The notes: generated by a model not told the origin, from the letters alone. 61,340 bases of DNA from Nemertoderma westbladi (GCA_032718475.1 JAUCBJ010007012.1:1-61340), one strand, 5' to 3'. Positions 30,502 through 42,304 are shown, counted from the first letter of the stretch. A program made the numbers and translations.

Positions 30502-31372
30502 ATGTATTTAATATTATTATTTATTCATCTTTGCTGTGCTATGGACAAATGCGATCAACATAAAACATACTTGAATTTAAAGTCTTATGTTCCGTTCTCA
30601 AAAGGAAGCTACTATCGAGATGTTCTGTCTATGGTAAAACCTCCAAAGGGCAGAGATTATGTCAAAGAAGACTTCGTAGAGCAAAACCCAGGTAATTGGT
30701 TGTCAGGTTTGGTTCTAGAGTGCTCAGAAAATCTGGAGTTTACATCCAAGGATGAAGAATTCGAATTTTTTCCAAACGTTAATGAGTTGAAAAGCAATTG
30801 CTACCCTAAGATCAACCACTCGTATGGAGTGAAATGCGAACCGGATGGAGCAGTGGCGTTCACCCCAAAAACGAAAAATAACTTTCTTAAAAAAAGTTTT
30901 GATGTCAACACACTGTCAAGGTTAGTAAACAAAAATATTAAATATTGTAGTACATAAGCAGGTATTGCAATTTTAATAACAGTAATTTTTGTGTTATACG
31001 CCAACAACCTACTTCCCTTTCCCATCCACACAAGCCAAGATGAGGCCACACCTAATGTGCGTGCGTCTGGCATAATATGTCATCAAACATGTTTGGGATA
31101 AATCTACCAAAAAAAGGGTGCGTGTGCTAGGGGGTGGGGAGAGGGGGTTGTAGGTTATAAGTTTGATAAAAGGATGTTGAATTGGGTAAGGATACTTGAA
31201 ATATCTCTACCAATTTTGCATATGTGAATGAATTTTTGCTTATGTAATTGCATGCAACAATATGTGCTACATAGGCAGGCATGGGGTGTGAAAATTTCAT
31301 GTTAATATTATATTATATTTTTTTTATAGAGGAAGATACGCCTCAGGCGAGGCAAATTATAATATAATCTAA
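30502..31372 (+). CDS. Two-exon gene for a small secreted protein, unrecognised
   Basis: Exon 1 (30502-30920) starts with ATG and a short hydrophobic leader (MYLILLFIHLCCAM), so the product is probably secreted. It ends at a consensus donor, AAG|GTTAGT. Exon 2 (31330-31372) follows a T-rich 3' splice site ending TTTTTATAG. Splicing keeps the frame across a split codon and adds 14 residues ending NYNII before TAA at 31370-31372. AAAATAAATT near 31436 can serve as poly(A) signal. The intron is 409 bp. The mature protein would be about 138 residues with several cysteines and patches such as KGRDYVKEDFVEQNPGNW and KSNCYPKINHSYG. I recognise no family. The gene model rests on leader, splice sites and frame agreement. 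Confidence 0.5.
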
Positions 31373-31929
31373 TTTGAGATACACAGTATAGCACTGAATT
31401 TGATAAGGAGCACAGTTATTATAATTATTTATTATAAAATAAATTAATTAAAGTCATTAATTAATTAATATTTTATATGTACCTTTGTAAAGGCGAATGC
31501 GAATAAATGCGATGATCCGAAATTGCCCCAAAAGTTCTTAGCGGTATTGGCGTATGTGCCAACATTAATTATAATAGGTTTTTTTAATATAATTAACCCA
31601 ATGAGAGTCCACACGCAGTTCCGAGCTAGTGAGCAGCTTAAAAAAGTCCGTCCGAGAAGTGGCATCATAGCAGTACTGAGCCGCCACACCAGATCCGTCA
31701 GAGGGGAGAAGAGAATCGGTACATGGCAAGGAACGGGGAGAAGAACACAATGAGGAGATGCATTATACTGGAGCCACCAGCCTACAATACGCTGTAGGAG
31801 GTGACTGCCCCAATGGAATGGTGATGGATGGGCTCGCGGTACGACGCCATACGAGGATAAATGAGGATCTGCCAGTAGAATAGGAGGACGTGAAAGTTAG
31901 CTACATGTGGAAGTTCTGCTTCATTCTAG
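31373..31929. other. Non-coding stretch
   Basis: No gene is supported. The 3' end is GC-richer and could be further decayed retroelement sequence joined to the integrase relic that follows, but no motif is readable. Confidence 0.4.
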
Positions 31930-32230
31930 AGGCAAGGGGCTAACGGGGGATACTGTGTATGGGTTCCGTTGTATTCTCTTGCAAATTGAACAATAGTTTT
32001 TTGTTGTTTTATTAATTTGCAATGCGCGAGGAATCCAAAAATGTTCCCTTATTTGTGCGAGTGTACTTCTCACCCTTGAGTGATTGACATCATTGTGTGC
32101 ACTGCTTATTAGCTTAGTATAATAATCATTAGGGGTAATTAATATAGGGTTTTTTTTATATGCCAAGGTACTACTGGACTTGTCATTCGTCCCTTAGAAC
32201 GGAGTAAACCTTCTGAATCAATAACCAAAT
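31930..32230 (-). pseudogene. BEL/Pao-like integrase zinc-binding relic
   Basis: From 32230 down the minus strand reads LNLVIDSEGLLRSKGRM, then after a frameshift ILITPNDYYTKLISSAHNDV and REHFWIPRAL, and ends with CSICKR. This is the HHCC zinc-binding region that precedes the integrase core, with the phrasing of BEL/Pao elements. The integrase core itself is not found below 31930. Frameshifted, truncated and non-functional. Confidence 0.7.
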
Positions 32231-33358
32231 TCAGCTGTTTCACTATATTAGGGCATTTATTTCCCTGTCAAGGTGATTAAAGTGCATGATTTTAAGACGA
32301 TTTACAGGAATGCACTCAGAAAGATTCAATGGATTATATTCAGCCAATGGAATCCTGAGAAAAGTGCACCCAAAACTGACATAAAGAATAATATATCGAA
32401 AACTATAGAAATCATAGATTTCACCATAGCTATCACAACTAATCAGTATACATACCATCTAAAACAAGTTCGTGGGGCCATCGCGCAGGACGAGGCTCAG
32501 TTATTAGATACAGATTAAAATTGAGCAATTCTATCCCAAAATCGGTACTTAAGAAATTTAAATAAATAGTTAAGAAAATTTAACCAAAATGCCAATAAGA
32601 ACAAATCAAAGAAGAGAGGATCCCCCCCCCCCCCTTGCTTCAACCGCCCTCTTAATCTGCACCATCCCAACCCAAAGGAGCACAGATGATTAATGAAAGG
32701 CAGAGCAAGGTGACTTAAACTTGTGAGCTTGTGTAAACTTGTGGGCACTGAGGGCGCCACATGAGGAGTTGAGGGGGGGTATGTAAGCATACCATAGCAG
32801 AAGGGTACACAGCACCGCAAACTTGTGGGCATGGAGGGCACCACGTGAGGAGTTAAAGGGGGGCATGTAGGCATAGTAGGATAGACCGTGTAGGCCGCAC
32901 GAACTAGACTACTGTAGCACATAGCCCGTAGTGCAGACTTATGGTATTGTTGCAGAGCCAGGAAACCGTCTGGTAGGAAGCTAGTACGGCAATGAGAAAA
33001 CTGTAGCTAGTCTTCTCTGTATACAAATAGGAACGGATTGCTTAGGTAGTAATCAGGTGGCAGATAGTATAATAGCACATGTAAGGGGGAATATAAATAA
33101 TAATACAATTAACAAATTATAGCAACTGGGGAAGAAAATTCTAGAATCATTAATAAAAAGAAACGGACAAAATTCTAAATTGAAGAAAAAATTGGCACAT
33201 AGGGGGAATATTTATTCAAAATATACCGGGTAACAAAACATAACATAGGAAGTAGGCCATCACTGATCGGAACTAATAAGATTCTATTTAGTAACCCTCC
33301 TACCTTAACTGAGCCTTTCTAAGGCCCCACCAGTTTGGTGAGAGTGTTTAGATTCGTG
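32231..33358. repeat. Non-coding stretch with an 84-bp direct repeat
   Basis: No gene is supported. ACTTGTGGGCA followed by a GGAGTT-poly-G-CATGTA(A/G)GCATA block occurs at about 32737 and again at 32821, so about 84 bp is imperfectly duplicated. A C homopolymer lies near 32624-32634. It may be untranslated sequence of the gag-like relic that starts at 33359. Confidence 0.5.
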
Positions 33359-35751
33359 ATGGCGGAGAAACTAGTGAAGAAGAGGAAGTCGGAGAAGAGT
33401 TGGAAGAAGTTGCTAGTGGATTTCATGCAGAGGCATCCGGAGAACAAGACGAATGGATACTACAAACCACTCCTGAAGGGTCACAAAACGTACGCGCTAC
33501 AGGATCAGTTTAGGGAAATGCACAAGCGGCGATTGGTCGGGACCTACTCGATTGGACAATGCGATTGACGAGCATCTTCGCTACATTGTAAAGGGGGACG
33601 AGGCAAGGTTTGGGATACCAAAGTACCCGAGAGAACCACCGAGGAAGGAGTGGAGGAGATTTGTAGATTCTGTGGAGAGGGGCGAATACATGGTCCTAGG
33701 CGACAAAGGGACTGTGGAAGATGACGTGGGCTCGAGAAGGGGTTCGGGAGGATCGTCTAGAACCATATTGCTGCACTTACCAGCATATCTTTCTATTTGA
33801 CGTAGGGACCTACGGAAAGAAAAGCAGGCCGAAGTTAAACCAGTTGCCGAAGGCAGTGCAGGAGCTAGTAAGACAGAAAACTACGATCAAGTTGGTGTCG
33901 GCGATACGCAACGACGCATATAGAATTATTGGACCAGGCACCTCCAATCTACTGGATATGCAGGTAGTCTACATGGCTATGACGAAACCAGAGGGATTGG
34001 GATTGGTGGACAACACAGGACATCGCGGAGCCGTGGCGATGGGCCAACTGATGGGACTTGTCGGCCACAAGCCGATAGACTGGAACAAGTTCCGGGAAGA
34101 ATAAGGAGTGGAACTTGCGAACTCGCTCAAGTGGGGAGCGAGACTGGGGAAGGAGGAACTTTATCACTTTCGGAAGGGAGCGATAAAGATATATCAGAAG
34201 AGATATATCCTACAGGAGGATCGGATAATGATAGGTTTACTAAACTTATTCATTACGGTGGCTATCGGGAGGGAGCCGGCAGCATTTCTACTATCGGGAT
34301 CACCTCTGAATCACAGGAGATCCTTTAAGGTGGCCCTAGAAGGTCTTGTAGACCAGCCGGGGCTGAAGGGCGAGTCGGTATATTACAATACCCAACACAT
34401 AGTGGACAGAGAGGTAGATATACCGTGGAGGAAACTGGAGGCGGATAGGGTTGAGGAAAGGAAACTAGAGGAGGTCGCCAGGAGAGAGAGAAGGGAGCCA
34501 GTGGGCAGAGAGGCGGATATAAGGGGAGAGGAGTATGAGTTCGAAGCCCAGGATTTGGATGAGCTGAGGTGGGGATCGGAGACCTTGGATGAGTTTTGGC
34601 TGGGGGACGAACTGGGTTGGATGGAAGAGACACTGACACCGTCAACATCGGGGTTGCAAAGAATGGCCATGCCAGCAGGCTCTGAGGGCGACATTGGAAG
34701 GAAGAGACCGAGGGAGGTAGAAGGGTGGAAGGCCATGGGCAGATACCAGGGTGGAAAGGGACACAGTGGATTAACTGGGCTCCCGGGTTTGGATCCACTC
34801 CCGGCAGGGGAAGTGGAAGAAGACGAGATCGGGGCGATGCCACCGATAGGATCAGCCACTCGGACACGGACTGGGTGGATAGGAGAGTGGTGACGACCAG
34901 CGGGGCAAGAGCCTTCTGGGACAAACCCGGTAAGCGAACCTGGGAGCACGGGAAGCTGGCAATAGACTTAGCGGCAACTACGATCTGGCTGGGCAAGCAA
35001 CCGGGGTTGGCACCACAGGTAGTGTTTGGAGAAACGATGCCGAGGGTGGAGGAGGACATCGATATGGTTAGGGAAGACAACTTCCAGATGTTTACCTACC
35101 AGTGGCTCCACAGACCCAGGAGAACATGTGGAGCCAAGGATGATTTGGGGCGGGAGACAATGATACACAGTTGCGATTACTGTAGGAGATTGACCCATCA
35201 ACATAAGAACTGTCTATACTATTATACAAAAAGGGACGGCGTGTCTTTACTGCCGCGAGTCTATACACAAGATGGGTGCTTGTCTGAGGTTGCACAACAG
35301 ATGTTCGAAGTGCAAGTTTAGAGGGCACTTTGAGCACCAGTGCGACTGGATGGACGATGAGGAGAAATTCCGCAATTTCGAGGAGTGGGCCGACGTTGGA
35401 GTCATGACACGACAAAGGATGAAGGCCCAGGAGTTCCGGTGGGGCTTCTTTAACATTAATATAGAAACCCACCAGCAGATCACCAAGAGGAGACTACCAT
35501 TCATGTATCAGGAGGTAGCGACAGCGGCATCTTACGGAGGTGTCATCAACACCCAAAGATATCTGGAGAGATAGTCACCAGAAAATAGAATCGAATTCAA
35601 GGACTTTCTGGCGGAACACGTGCCACGTGCGATGAAGATGATCTTGTGGGACGCTACCAGAGGGAGACAGGAGGGACACTCAGTGGTTCCACCTGCGAAG
35701 CGATACCGGGAGTTAATAACACCCGCGCCCAAAGAACAAACAACTTGGTAA
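33359..35751 (+). pseudogene. Gag-like gene relic with three CCHC zinc knuckles
   Basis: A GC-rich block codes on the plus strand but changes frame about four times (near 33550, 33730, 34860 and 35240) and has in-frame stops at 34102-34104 (TAA) and 35572-35574 (TAG). Coding character continues across each break. It opens at an ATG in good context (GTGATGGCG). The N-terminal half is basic and mostly helical (SEKSWKKLLVDFM; ALQDQFREMHKRRL). The middle has IRNDAYRIIGPGTSNL and an acidic linker. The C-terminal part has three C-x2-C-x4-H-x4-C knuckles: CDYCRRLTHQHKNC, then in a different frame CLYCRESIHKMGAC and CSKCKFRGHFEHQC. Knuckle arrays of this kind mark Gag or ORF1 nucleic-acid-binding proteins. 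No RT, protease or integrase follows. The capsid-like part is not recognised. Confidence 0.6.
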
Positions 35752-36379
35752 GGCTTGGTAAGACGGTATCAGCGATGATGAGTAGCCTCAAGGGTAAACA
35801 GGAAGGGAGGAAGAGGCCCTGAGAAGGTGATGATAGGGGCAAGGAACTTAGATGGTTCCAGGAGGGTGCGGGAGGAGCAATGTAGATGTAGAACTTTAAC
35901 ATTGGGGATGTCAACATGCCTGGAAGGCACCACAGGGACACACCAGTACAAACTCCTAAGTGCAATTTAATTAAGTGCAATTAGTATGTACGTAGGTAAC
36001 TAATCAATATATACATATATATCCAATATATAATAATAATAATAATACTTTCTTTTATTTCCATAACCCAAATATATATATATATATAAATGAGGCATCA
36101 CCGTAATGAATTACTTTAGCTGATAATAGCTGGAAATAAGTGTCAAGTAGGGCTTGCAGGGGCTCGCCTGCCAAGACTACAGTGGAGTTGAACTAATACA
36201 CAAAATTAGCTAATTAATTAAGTAAACAGTTGCCGGTAATATATAATTATCATCACAGTCACCCAGACACAATAATTTCGTGACACATCCCGAGGCAGGA
36301 TAGCGGCACGAAAATAAATGTCAACAAATAATGCATCCCTCATTGATCCTTACACACATAATTGGTTTTATGTTATGCC
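35752..36379. repeat. Non-coding stretch with AT microsatellites
   Basis: No gene is supported. Runs of ATAT and AATAAT lie at about 36003-36045 and 36070-36087. The first 230 bases may be the tail of the gag-like relic. Confidence 0.5.
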
Positions 36380-36681
36380 GTCGTATCGATGATATTGGCT
36401 GAGAAATTTTTTTTTAATTGAATTGAGAAATGATTTGTAGTCCTTTTGTAGTTTAGTTGATTTATCTAAAGAGTTCCAGATTTTTATTAATGATACAATT
36501 ATACTTGAGAAACCATAATCATTATTTGTACTTGGTATTTTAATATTTCCTGTTCTAGAATTAATAATTTGATCGGCAGTAGTGTTTCTAATAGTTTTGT
36601 TATTAGTAGTATAATGTGGGTTTCCCTGTATTCTAATGTTGTTTGTATGTAAAAGTGGTTATTCCCCATTACAAACTGTTT
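36380..36681 (-). pseudogene. LINE reverse transcriptase, C-terminal part (interrupted copy)
   Basis: The minus strand reads HTNNIRIQGNPHYTTNNK, SIIVSLIKIWNSLDKSTKLQ and SQYHRYDGIT before a stop near 36380. The IWNSLD block is the typical C-terminal tail of jockey/CR1-type RTs. It joins the RT at 38911-39995; the two halves meet at the FKQ codons (AAACAGTT at 36674-36681 versus AAACAATT at 38911-38918, minus sense). Confidence 0.7.
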
Positions 36682-37272
36682 AAAATAACAATACAATGGT
36701 GGGCTATGTAAAAAAATATCCGAATTCGCCCTAGGGAAAATAACCAGTTATTAATCCTATCCCGCTTTTGGTAGCTTAGTTACAGCCAATCAATTAGAAT
36801 ATAATAATAAAATATAAAATATTCGCATCTTAATAGGTTCCATCCACTAGCTACCATGGTTACAATTCACAACCACTTTGTTTAGAACTTATTACAGAGT
36901 TGTCAGCAGATGATCCCGTAAGACAGCGACAGTATTGTAGAGGCCTTGCATACGTGGATGGTAGTGAGGTATAGTAAATCTGGAACCGATTTTAAAGATT
37001 GAGACCTGATAATATGAGGAGAGTTCTAGAAATTCCTTCAATGATCAAATGTCCCTTTCATATTCAAGCAACTGAATTTTATGGTAGCTAAGTTTTAGAT
37101 AAGCATAGCTATTATTTTCGACGCTACTGGTTCCGTTCTCCTACTTTCCCCTATAAATTTTTTATCGTAGCATTTGTTAATTTTTATATATAATTTAAAT
37201 GTTTTATACTGTAGTTCCTTTTGAAAAAATATTATTCTAGAAGGAATACCGTTTTGACTAGAGTTTCTTATA

Positions 37273-37813
37273 GCACTACATTTTTAAAACATATATCATT
37301 GTTACTATGGCAACGTTAAAGAGTTGTAGAACAAATGAAATGTATTATGTACTATTCTAGAACATAAATAAAATAAAATATATTACGTTCTAGAACATAT
37401 AGATAGTTTTTATTAATTGAAAAATAGCTAGTAAATTAAATATAATTGTATTTAAATTAATTTCTGAATACATATAAATGAATATTGAAAATTGGTATAT
37501 TTCTAACATACCGGTAGCTAGTTTTTTTTAAATTAAAATAGCTAGTAGATTAAAAAAAGTTTAAATTTCAAATTACATTTAAATGAATATTGAAAATTTC
37601 CAAACTACAGTACCAAACATTAATAAAAAGTTTTTTATATTTTTTTTAAATTTCTAGCTATTTTAAAATTGAAAAATAACTAGCTATATGTTCTAGAACG
37701 TTATATTTTTAATTTTATTTACGTTCTAGAATAGTGTATAATATTTATATTGTGTTCTAGAACTCTACAATGTTGCCATGGTAAACATGATTTATGGAAT
37801 AAAAATGTAGTGC
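37273..37813. mobile_element. Foldback MITE with TA flanks
   Basis: Arms of about 150 bp pair imperfectly. GCACTACATTTTT starts the left arm and AAAAATGTAGTGC ends the right arm, with TA on both outer sides (37271-37272 and 37814-37815). Both arms contain several copies of the palindrome GTTCTAGAAC or one-base variants and AGCTAGTA motifs, as does the larger foldback element at 4191-5316. No coding sequence. Confidence 0.7.
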
Positions 37814-38764
37814 TACGCGGATTAATATTGTCTGCGTCAAGAGTCAGTCCCCAATCTGTAAAACTGTAATAACAAAAGTACTACACCGCAGTCACAGTTA
37901 TAGTTAAAGTATTTGATACCTTAATGTGCACTTAATTTCTAGGTACAGTATACTACAGTATCTAATTGAATAACATTATCTGAGCACTACTCGAGAGCAG
38001 GAATTATTTAAAACAGTGAAATTTGACCCATCTCGGCGAATTCATATTTCGTCTTAATGTTAAATTAAAAATTAAGGGAAATGAGCGTTTACAATTGCAC
38101 ATTATTCTAACCAAAACAATAAATTAAAGACAATAGAAAAGGTTACAGTTGTATTTTTAGGAGTGATCAGCTGTTATCTGCGTCGATTTTACCCTGGATC
38201 GGCACAAAAGTAAAAAAAGTGAAAATTTTTATTCGGCCGTTAGGCCAGGGATTACCTGCAAAGTCAGGCGACTTATTTCCATTGCGGGCCCCCTCGAACT
38301 ATACTCCCCAGTGGATAAGCCAGTACTCATTTAGCTATCATTTACGGATGCAAGCAAAAATGCGCCCTTGTTACACCCGCTTTTATTCCGTCGAAAGTCC
38401 CCTTATCTGTAGCTGGGAAATAAATCTGAGAAATATAGCTATAACATTTACGCTGTCACCTACTATATAAATACATAATTTAATAAATTTATTGCTCTAC
38501 TGTAGAAAGGCCACATAAGAAAGCATTAAAAATGACTGAAATAATAGACATAAAATAAGATTACTGAAATAATGTCTACCATAAGTCATATTCGTTGAAT
38601 AGGAACAAAATAGTGATAAGAATATATATGCATAGTTATTTCCCCCCCAAAATACCACGCCCCATTTTTAATCAACTCCCCCCAAACAAAACCCTTTTAG
38701 AAATGTTTGAATCCTTAGCAAAAAATTACTCGTAGGTGAGTGAAGATAATGGGGAATAACACAC

Positions 38765-38897
38765 TTATTACCCTATTATTGAGTTATTTTCCCGGTTATT
38801 TAACCCTTGGGCAGGAACACCCTCGGGCTTCGCCCTCGGGTTGTTTCCTGCCCGCGGGTTAAATAACCGGGAAAATAACTCAATAATAGGGTAATAA
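38765..38897. repeat. Perfect 42-bp-arm hairpin
   Basis: Arms 38765-38806 and 38856-38897 are exact reverse complements. The 49-nt centre itself folds (GGGCAGGAA with TTCCTGCCC) and contains CCCTCGGG twice around CTTCG. A perfect pair of this length implies recent origin or repair-driven homogenisation. It may be a very small foldback MITE; no TSD is clear. Confidence 0.85.
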
Positions 38898-38910
38898 ATA
38901 TAGTAGTTGT

Positions 38911-39995
38911 AATTGTTTGAAAGGGCGTGATAGTTTATTTACATATTTATAAAAAAATTTTAAACCAGTGTACTCTCTAAGTGAGTATAGATTTGGTAAT
39001 TTAGCTAAGGTGCGTAGCTGCGTGCCAGTCAGGTCACGTATTTTTTTACTGAAAACTATGCGAAGGCCGTAATTTTGTTGTTTATCTAGGTTGTATAATA
39101 GTTCTTTATATCCATGTTTTTTATGTAGGGGCGCTAGTAAATTACTACAGTAATTGTGATGTGGTAAAACTGTTGCCTTAAATATATTTAATTTAGTTTT
39201 AACAGATAACTGGCCCTTGATTCTCCGCAAACATGAGTTCGCCAGTCCCATTTTATTAGATATGGATTTAATTTGGCACTTCCAATTCAATTTATTATCT
39301 ATATAGACGCCCAAATATTTTATATTTTCAGATTGTGGTATTATGGTATTTTTTGTTGTTAGTTTTATATCGTCAGTTTCAGGGGAGCGACTGTGCGGGG
39401 ATAATAGTAAGAATTCTGTCTTGTCCGTATTAAGGTTTAGGTGTAGGTTTGCAAAAGTAGTCTCTAGGTCATTTACTTGTTTTTCTAGTGTCGCCGTAGC
39501 TATTTTTGGATCAGTATGTGAAAAAAATATCAGAGTGTCATCAGCGTATTGCACAAGATCAAGATCAAAGAAAGTTTTTAAATTATTTACATATAAAAGG
39601 AATAATAGTGGTCCTAACTGCGTTCCTTGAGGTACCCCCCTATTTATAGTTTCCCATTTTGAATAAGTCTCATTTATTTTAACACGTTGTGGCCTTAAGA
39701 AATTTTCTAGCAGTGTAATGGCGGTCCGATGTAATCCCAGGCATTTTAGTTTTTTAAGCAGAATCGCGTGGTTTAAAGAATTGAAAGCCTTAGAGAGATC
39801 CAAAGCAGCTACAGCCACAAATTTATTTTTATCTACTTGTGCTCTCCATGACTCTGTGGTATAAATAATTGCATCAGATGTGGAATAGCCCTTTTGGAAA
39901 CCAAATTGTTTTTTATTAATCAATTTATGCTTATTTATGTAGATGTATAATTGGTTTATTATTACTTTTTCGAAAATTTTCTCAAATGTCGATGT
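38911..39995 (-). pseudogene. LINE reverse transcriptase (5'-truncated, interrupted)
   Basis: The minus strand is open from about 39990 to the insertion at 38910. It starts in the middle of the RT with RLTSTFEKIFEKVI, then QFGFQKGYST, AALDLSKAFNSLNH (first catalytic Asp), the GVPQGTQLGPLLFLL block and QYADDTLIF (active site), followed by NIKYLGVYIDNKLNW. The Asp usually found after KAF is Asn. The C-terminal tail is at 36380-36681. No endonuclease is present, so this is a 5'-truncated jockey/CR1-like copy; apart from the insertion the frame is intact. Confidence 0.85.
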
Positions 39996-41194
39996 TAACC
40001 TGTATAATCAGTATATACCTATTATAGTCGAATATAACCTTTTCCAATTAGCTACTGGGACTGGGGACTAATTGAGTGGGACAGGGGAACGGGACTGAAG
40101 GATCTCACTGACATGGTGCACAAATGCGCGAGACCCGATAAGAGTGTGGAGAGTGACAACGAAAACGGGTTGAGTATGGTGAGGAGATGTTATGATATGG
40201 GGAAGTAAAAGGGGTGCGAGACTCAAGTGTGGGGAGCAAGCATAGAGGGGGATGAGTCCCAAGGGACTGGCGAGAGAGGAAGGGTCAACAAAGTCCGAGA
40301 GATAAAATTGTGTGAGGAGTGAGGGCGATGATCATCTAAAACAGAGACGCCAGATGCTTTGGTACATCTTAGCTCGCAGATGTACCAAGGATGGGTAGTG
40401 ATAACAGACCCATAGGGGCTGGAAAGTCGACCCCGAGAAGAAAATTCCACCCCACATCCAATATTAGATTGGATTCCAGCGGAATTGAAGCGCACTTAAG
40501 GTTGATGCTATCTTCTCACTGGGAAGAGAGCATGGGGGAGTGTAAGCAGATTCAATTTTTTATATGTGTTAACCGTTGCACTTATTGATTCTGATTCATT
40601 TGGTTTCTATACAGTTGTGAGACCGGAACAGTTTTTAACTGTCGTCATCATTACCGTGCTATTATATTCTGACTGTGCTATTATTATGTTCTGGGATTAC
40701 AACATCTGACAGTAAAAACTCAGTTATTTCAACGGCCTTCGGCCTATTATATATCCAGAATACAGCTTTAGCAGCCTACGGACGCCGCGGTGCGTATAAT
40801 ACACACCGGTCGGGATTCATACTGTCAAATCCGTTGGATCCCGTCACAGTTAAAAACTGACGAGTCAACATCCAGCTAGAGGAACTGTGACCACAACAAA
40901 CGACATGAGCGAACACGAACTGCCCCAAGGTCCAGAGGGAGAGACGAGCCTGCCGCGAACCCCGAGTGACAGAGACGAAACGATTCGGGAAGCAGCGACG
41001 AGGCGGTACCGGCCCACCACACCAGTTTCGCCAATGAGGGACACTCTGGTCGTTGAGGAGGAGGGTGGCCGAGTACGAAGAGGAAAGGAGAGCGAGTCGA
41101 CGTGAGATCACAGCAGCGAACGAGGTACCGAAGTTACTACTGAAACTACTTGAGGGCTAGATATAATAGATCTAACACTTAAAATATGACAACT
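39996..41194 (+). other. Unassigned stretch with short gag-like frames
   Basis: From about 40040 the sequence is GC-richer. Possible coding fragments on the plus strand are IEWDRGTGLKDLTDMVHKCA (about 40070-40130) and, near 40907-41160, a frame starting MSEHELPQG that appears to shift into RRRVAEYEEERRASRREI, a charged helix. These resemble the base composition of the 33-36 kb gag-like relic, but I cannot align them to it or to a known family. No LTRs are recognised. Confidence 0.35.
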
Positions 41195-41912
41195 GAAAAT
41201 AGTAGTAAGGTCTTGGTCCTCTCTGCGACAGTTAGACCTAACTGACACCCATTGGGTGTCATATGACACCCTATTATCACCCATAGGGTGTCATTGGGTG
41301 TCATTGGCGCCAGAATGTCTGGGTGACACCTCCCAATTAGACTAATTAGACCCTAATTGACAGGTGTCATCAATTAATTAGTACAATTAAACCCTATTAG
41401 GTGTCTTACAACTCCTAATTAGGGTTTAATTGATTATCCTAGTTAATCAGCCTGATTAGCACCCTGACACACAATCGGTCATCAGTGATGTCTAACTGTC
41501 GCAGAGAGGAGCAAGAGGGTGTCATAAGTGACACCGCAGTTCTTTTATTTATTAATACTTATTTATTTGTACTTTATTTTAAATTAATTAATTGTATTTA
41601 TTTTTACTTTATTTATTTGTACTTAATTTTTAGATTTACCAATAATTAGTTTTATATATTGGTTTCTAAATAACCTCATTGACTTTCATCTCGTAATCCT
41701 TAGCCATAGGGTATACAGCTCCCTTACTGGTAACTAATTACTCTTATCTATTTCCAGACAGCTTTTTCGTTGACCTTTGACCCCCAATTAGCTTTATCCA
41801 AGCAACAGCTTATTAATAATAGTTGTATCCAAGCGCCCCGCCCCCCTCTCGTGACAGCTCTGATTACTAATTACTCTTACCTATATCCAGCCGCCTGCAG
41901 TTCCATAGTCTG

Positions 41913-42304
41913 CCGCTAGAGGGCGCATGATCTGAAAATTAACATCTTCTCTAACTTTGCTATTTTCATTCCGAATGGGTTTAAACTCGGTAGGCATCTA
42001 CTACAGCATAGGCCATATCTTTTGCGGAGACATAGAGTAGTCTGAAGTTCCCCAGTCTACCGCTAGAGGGCGCATTATTTAAAAATTAACATCTTCTCTA
42101 GCTTTGTTATTTAAAATCCGCAAAACTATGAAGTTATATTGCTTAAGAGTTCTAAGGGGCGAGCCATGAGGCAAGATGTTTGTGGCTTATTTAGATATAT
42201 TATTACTTAATTAGACCCCCCAATCGGCATCTACTACGACATAGGCTATATCTTTTGCAGAGTCACAGAGTAGTCTGAAGTTCCCCAGTCTGCCGCTAGA
42301 GGGC
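41913..42304 (+). promoter_or_regulatory. Three CTCF-like motifs, left arm (forward)
   Basis: CCGCTAGAGGGC occurs at 41913-41924, 42060-42071 and 42293-42304. Each fits the metazoan CTCF core CCRSYAGRKGGC with no mismatch, and the first two are followed by GC as in the vertebrate matrix. The repeats around them (GAAGTTCCCCAGTCT before, AACATCTTCTC after) show that the sites are part of a small tandem module. Binding is not demonstrated. Confidence 0.5.

Larger units (their letters stand above)
36682..38910. mobile_element. 2.2-kb composite insertion within a LINE
   Basis: The LINE frame breaks at 36681 and resumes at 38911, so the intervening 2229 bp entered later. AACTGTTT (36674-36681) and AATTGTTT (38911-38918) would be an 8-bp TSD with one mismatch. 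Terminal inverted repeats are not obvious. The insert contains a foldback element (37273-37813) and a hairpin (38765-38897), and no coding frame. Confidence 0.55.

Noticed and set aside
34325-35080. 251-codon minus-strand frame rich in Pro and Ser
   Set aside because: Shadow of the GC-rich plus-strand gag-like relic, which has the zinc knuckles.
40068-41111. LTR and primer-binding site of a retrovirus-like element
   Set aside because: Some gag-like charged frames exist, but I found no pair of direct repeats or tRNA-complementary site that would support an LTR call.
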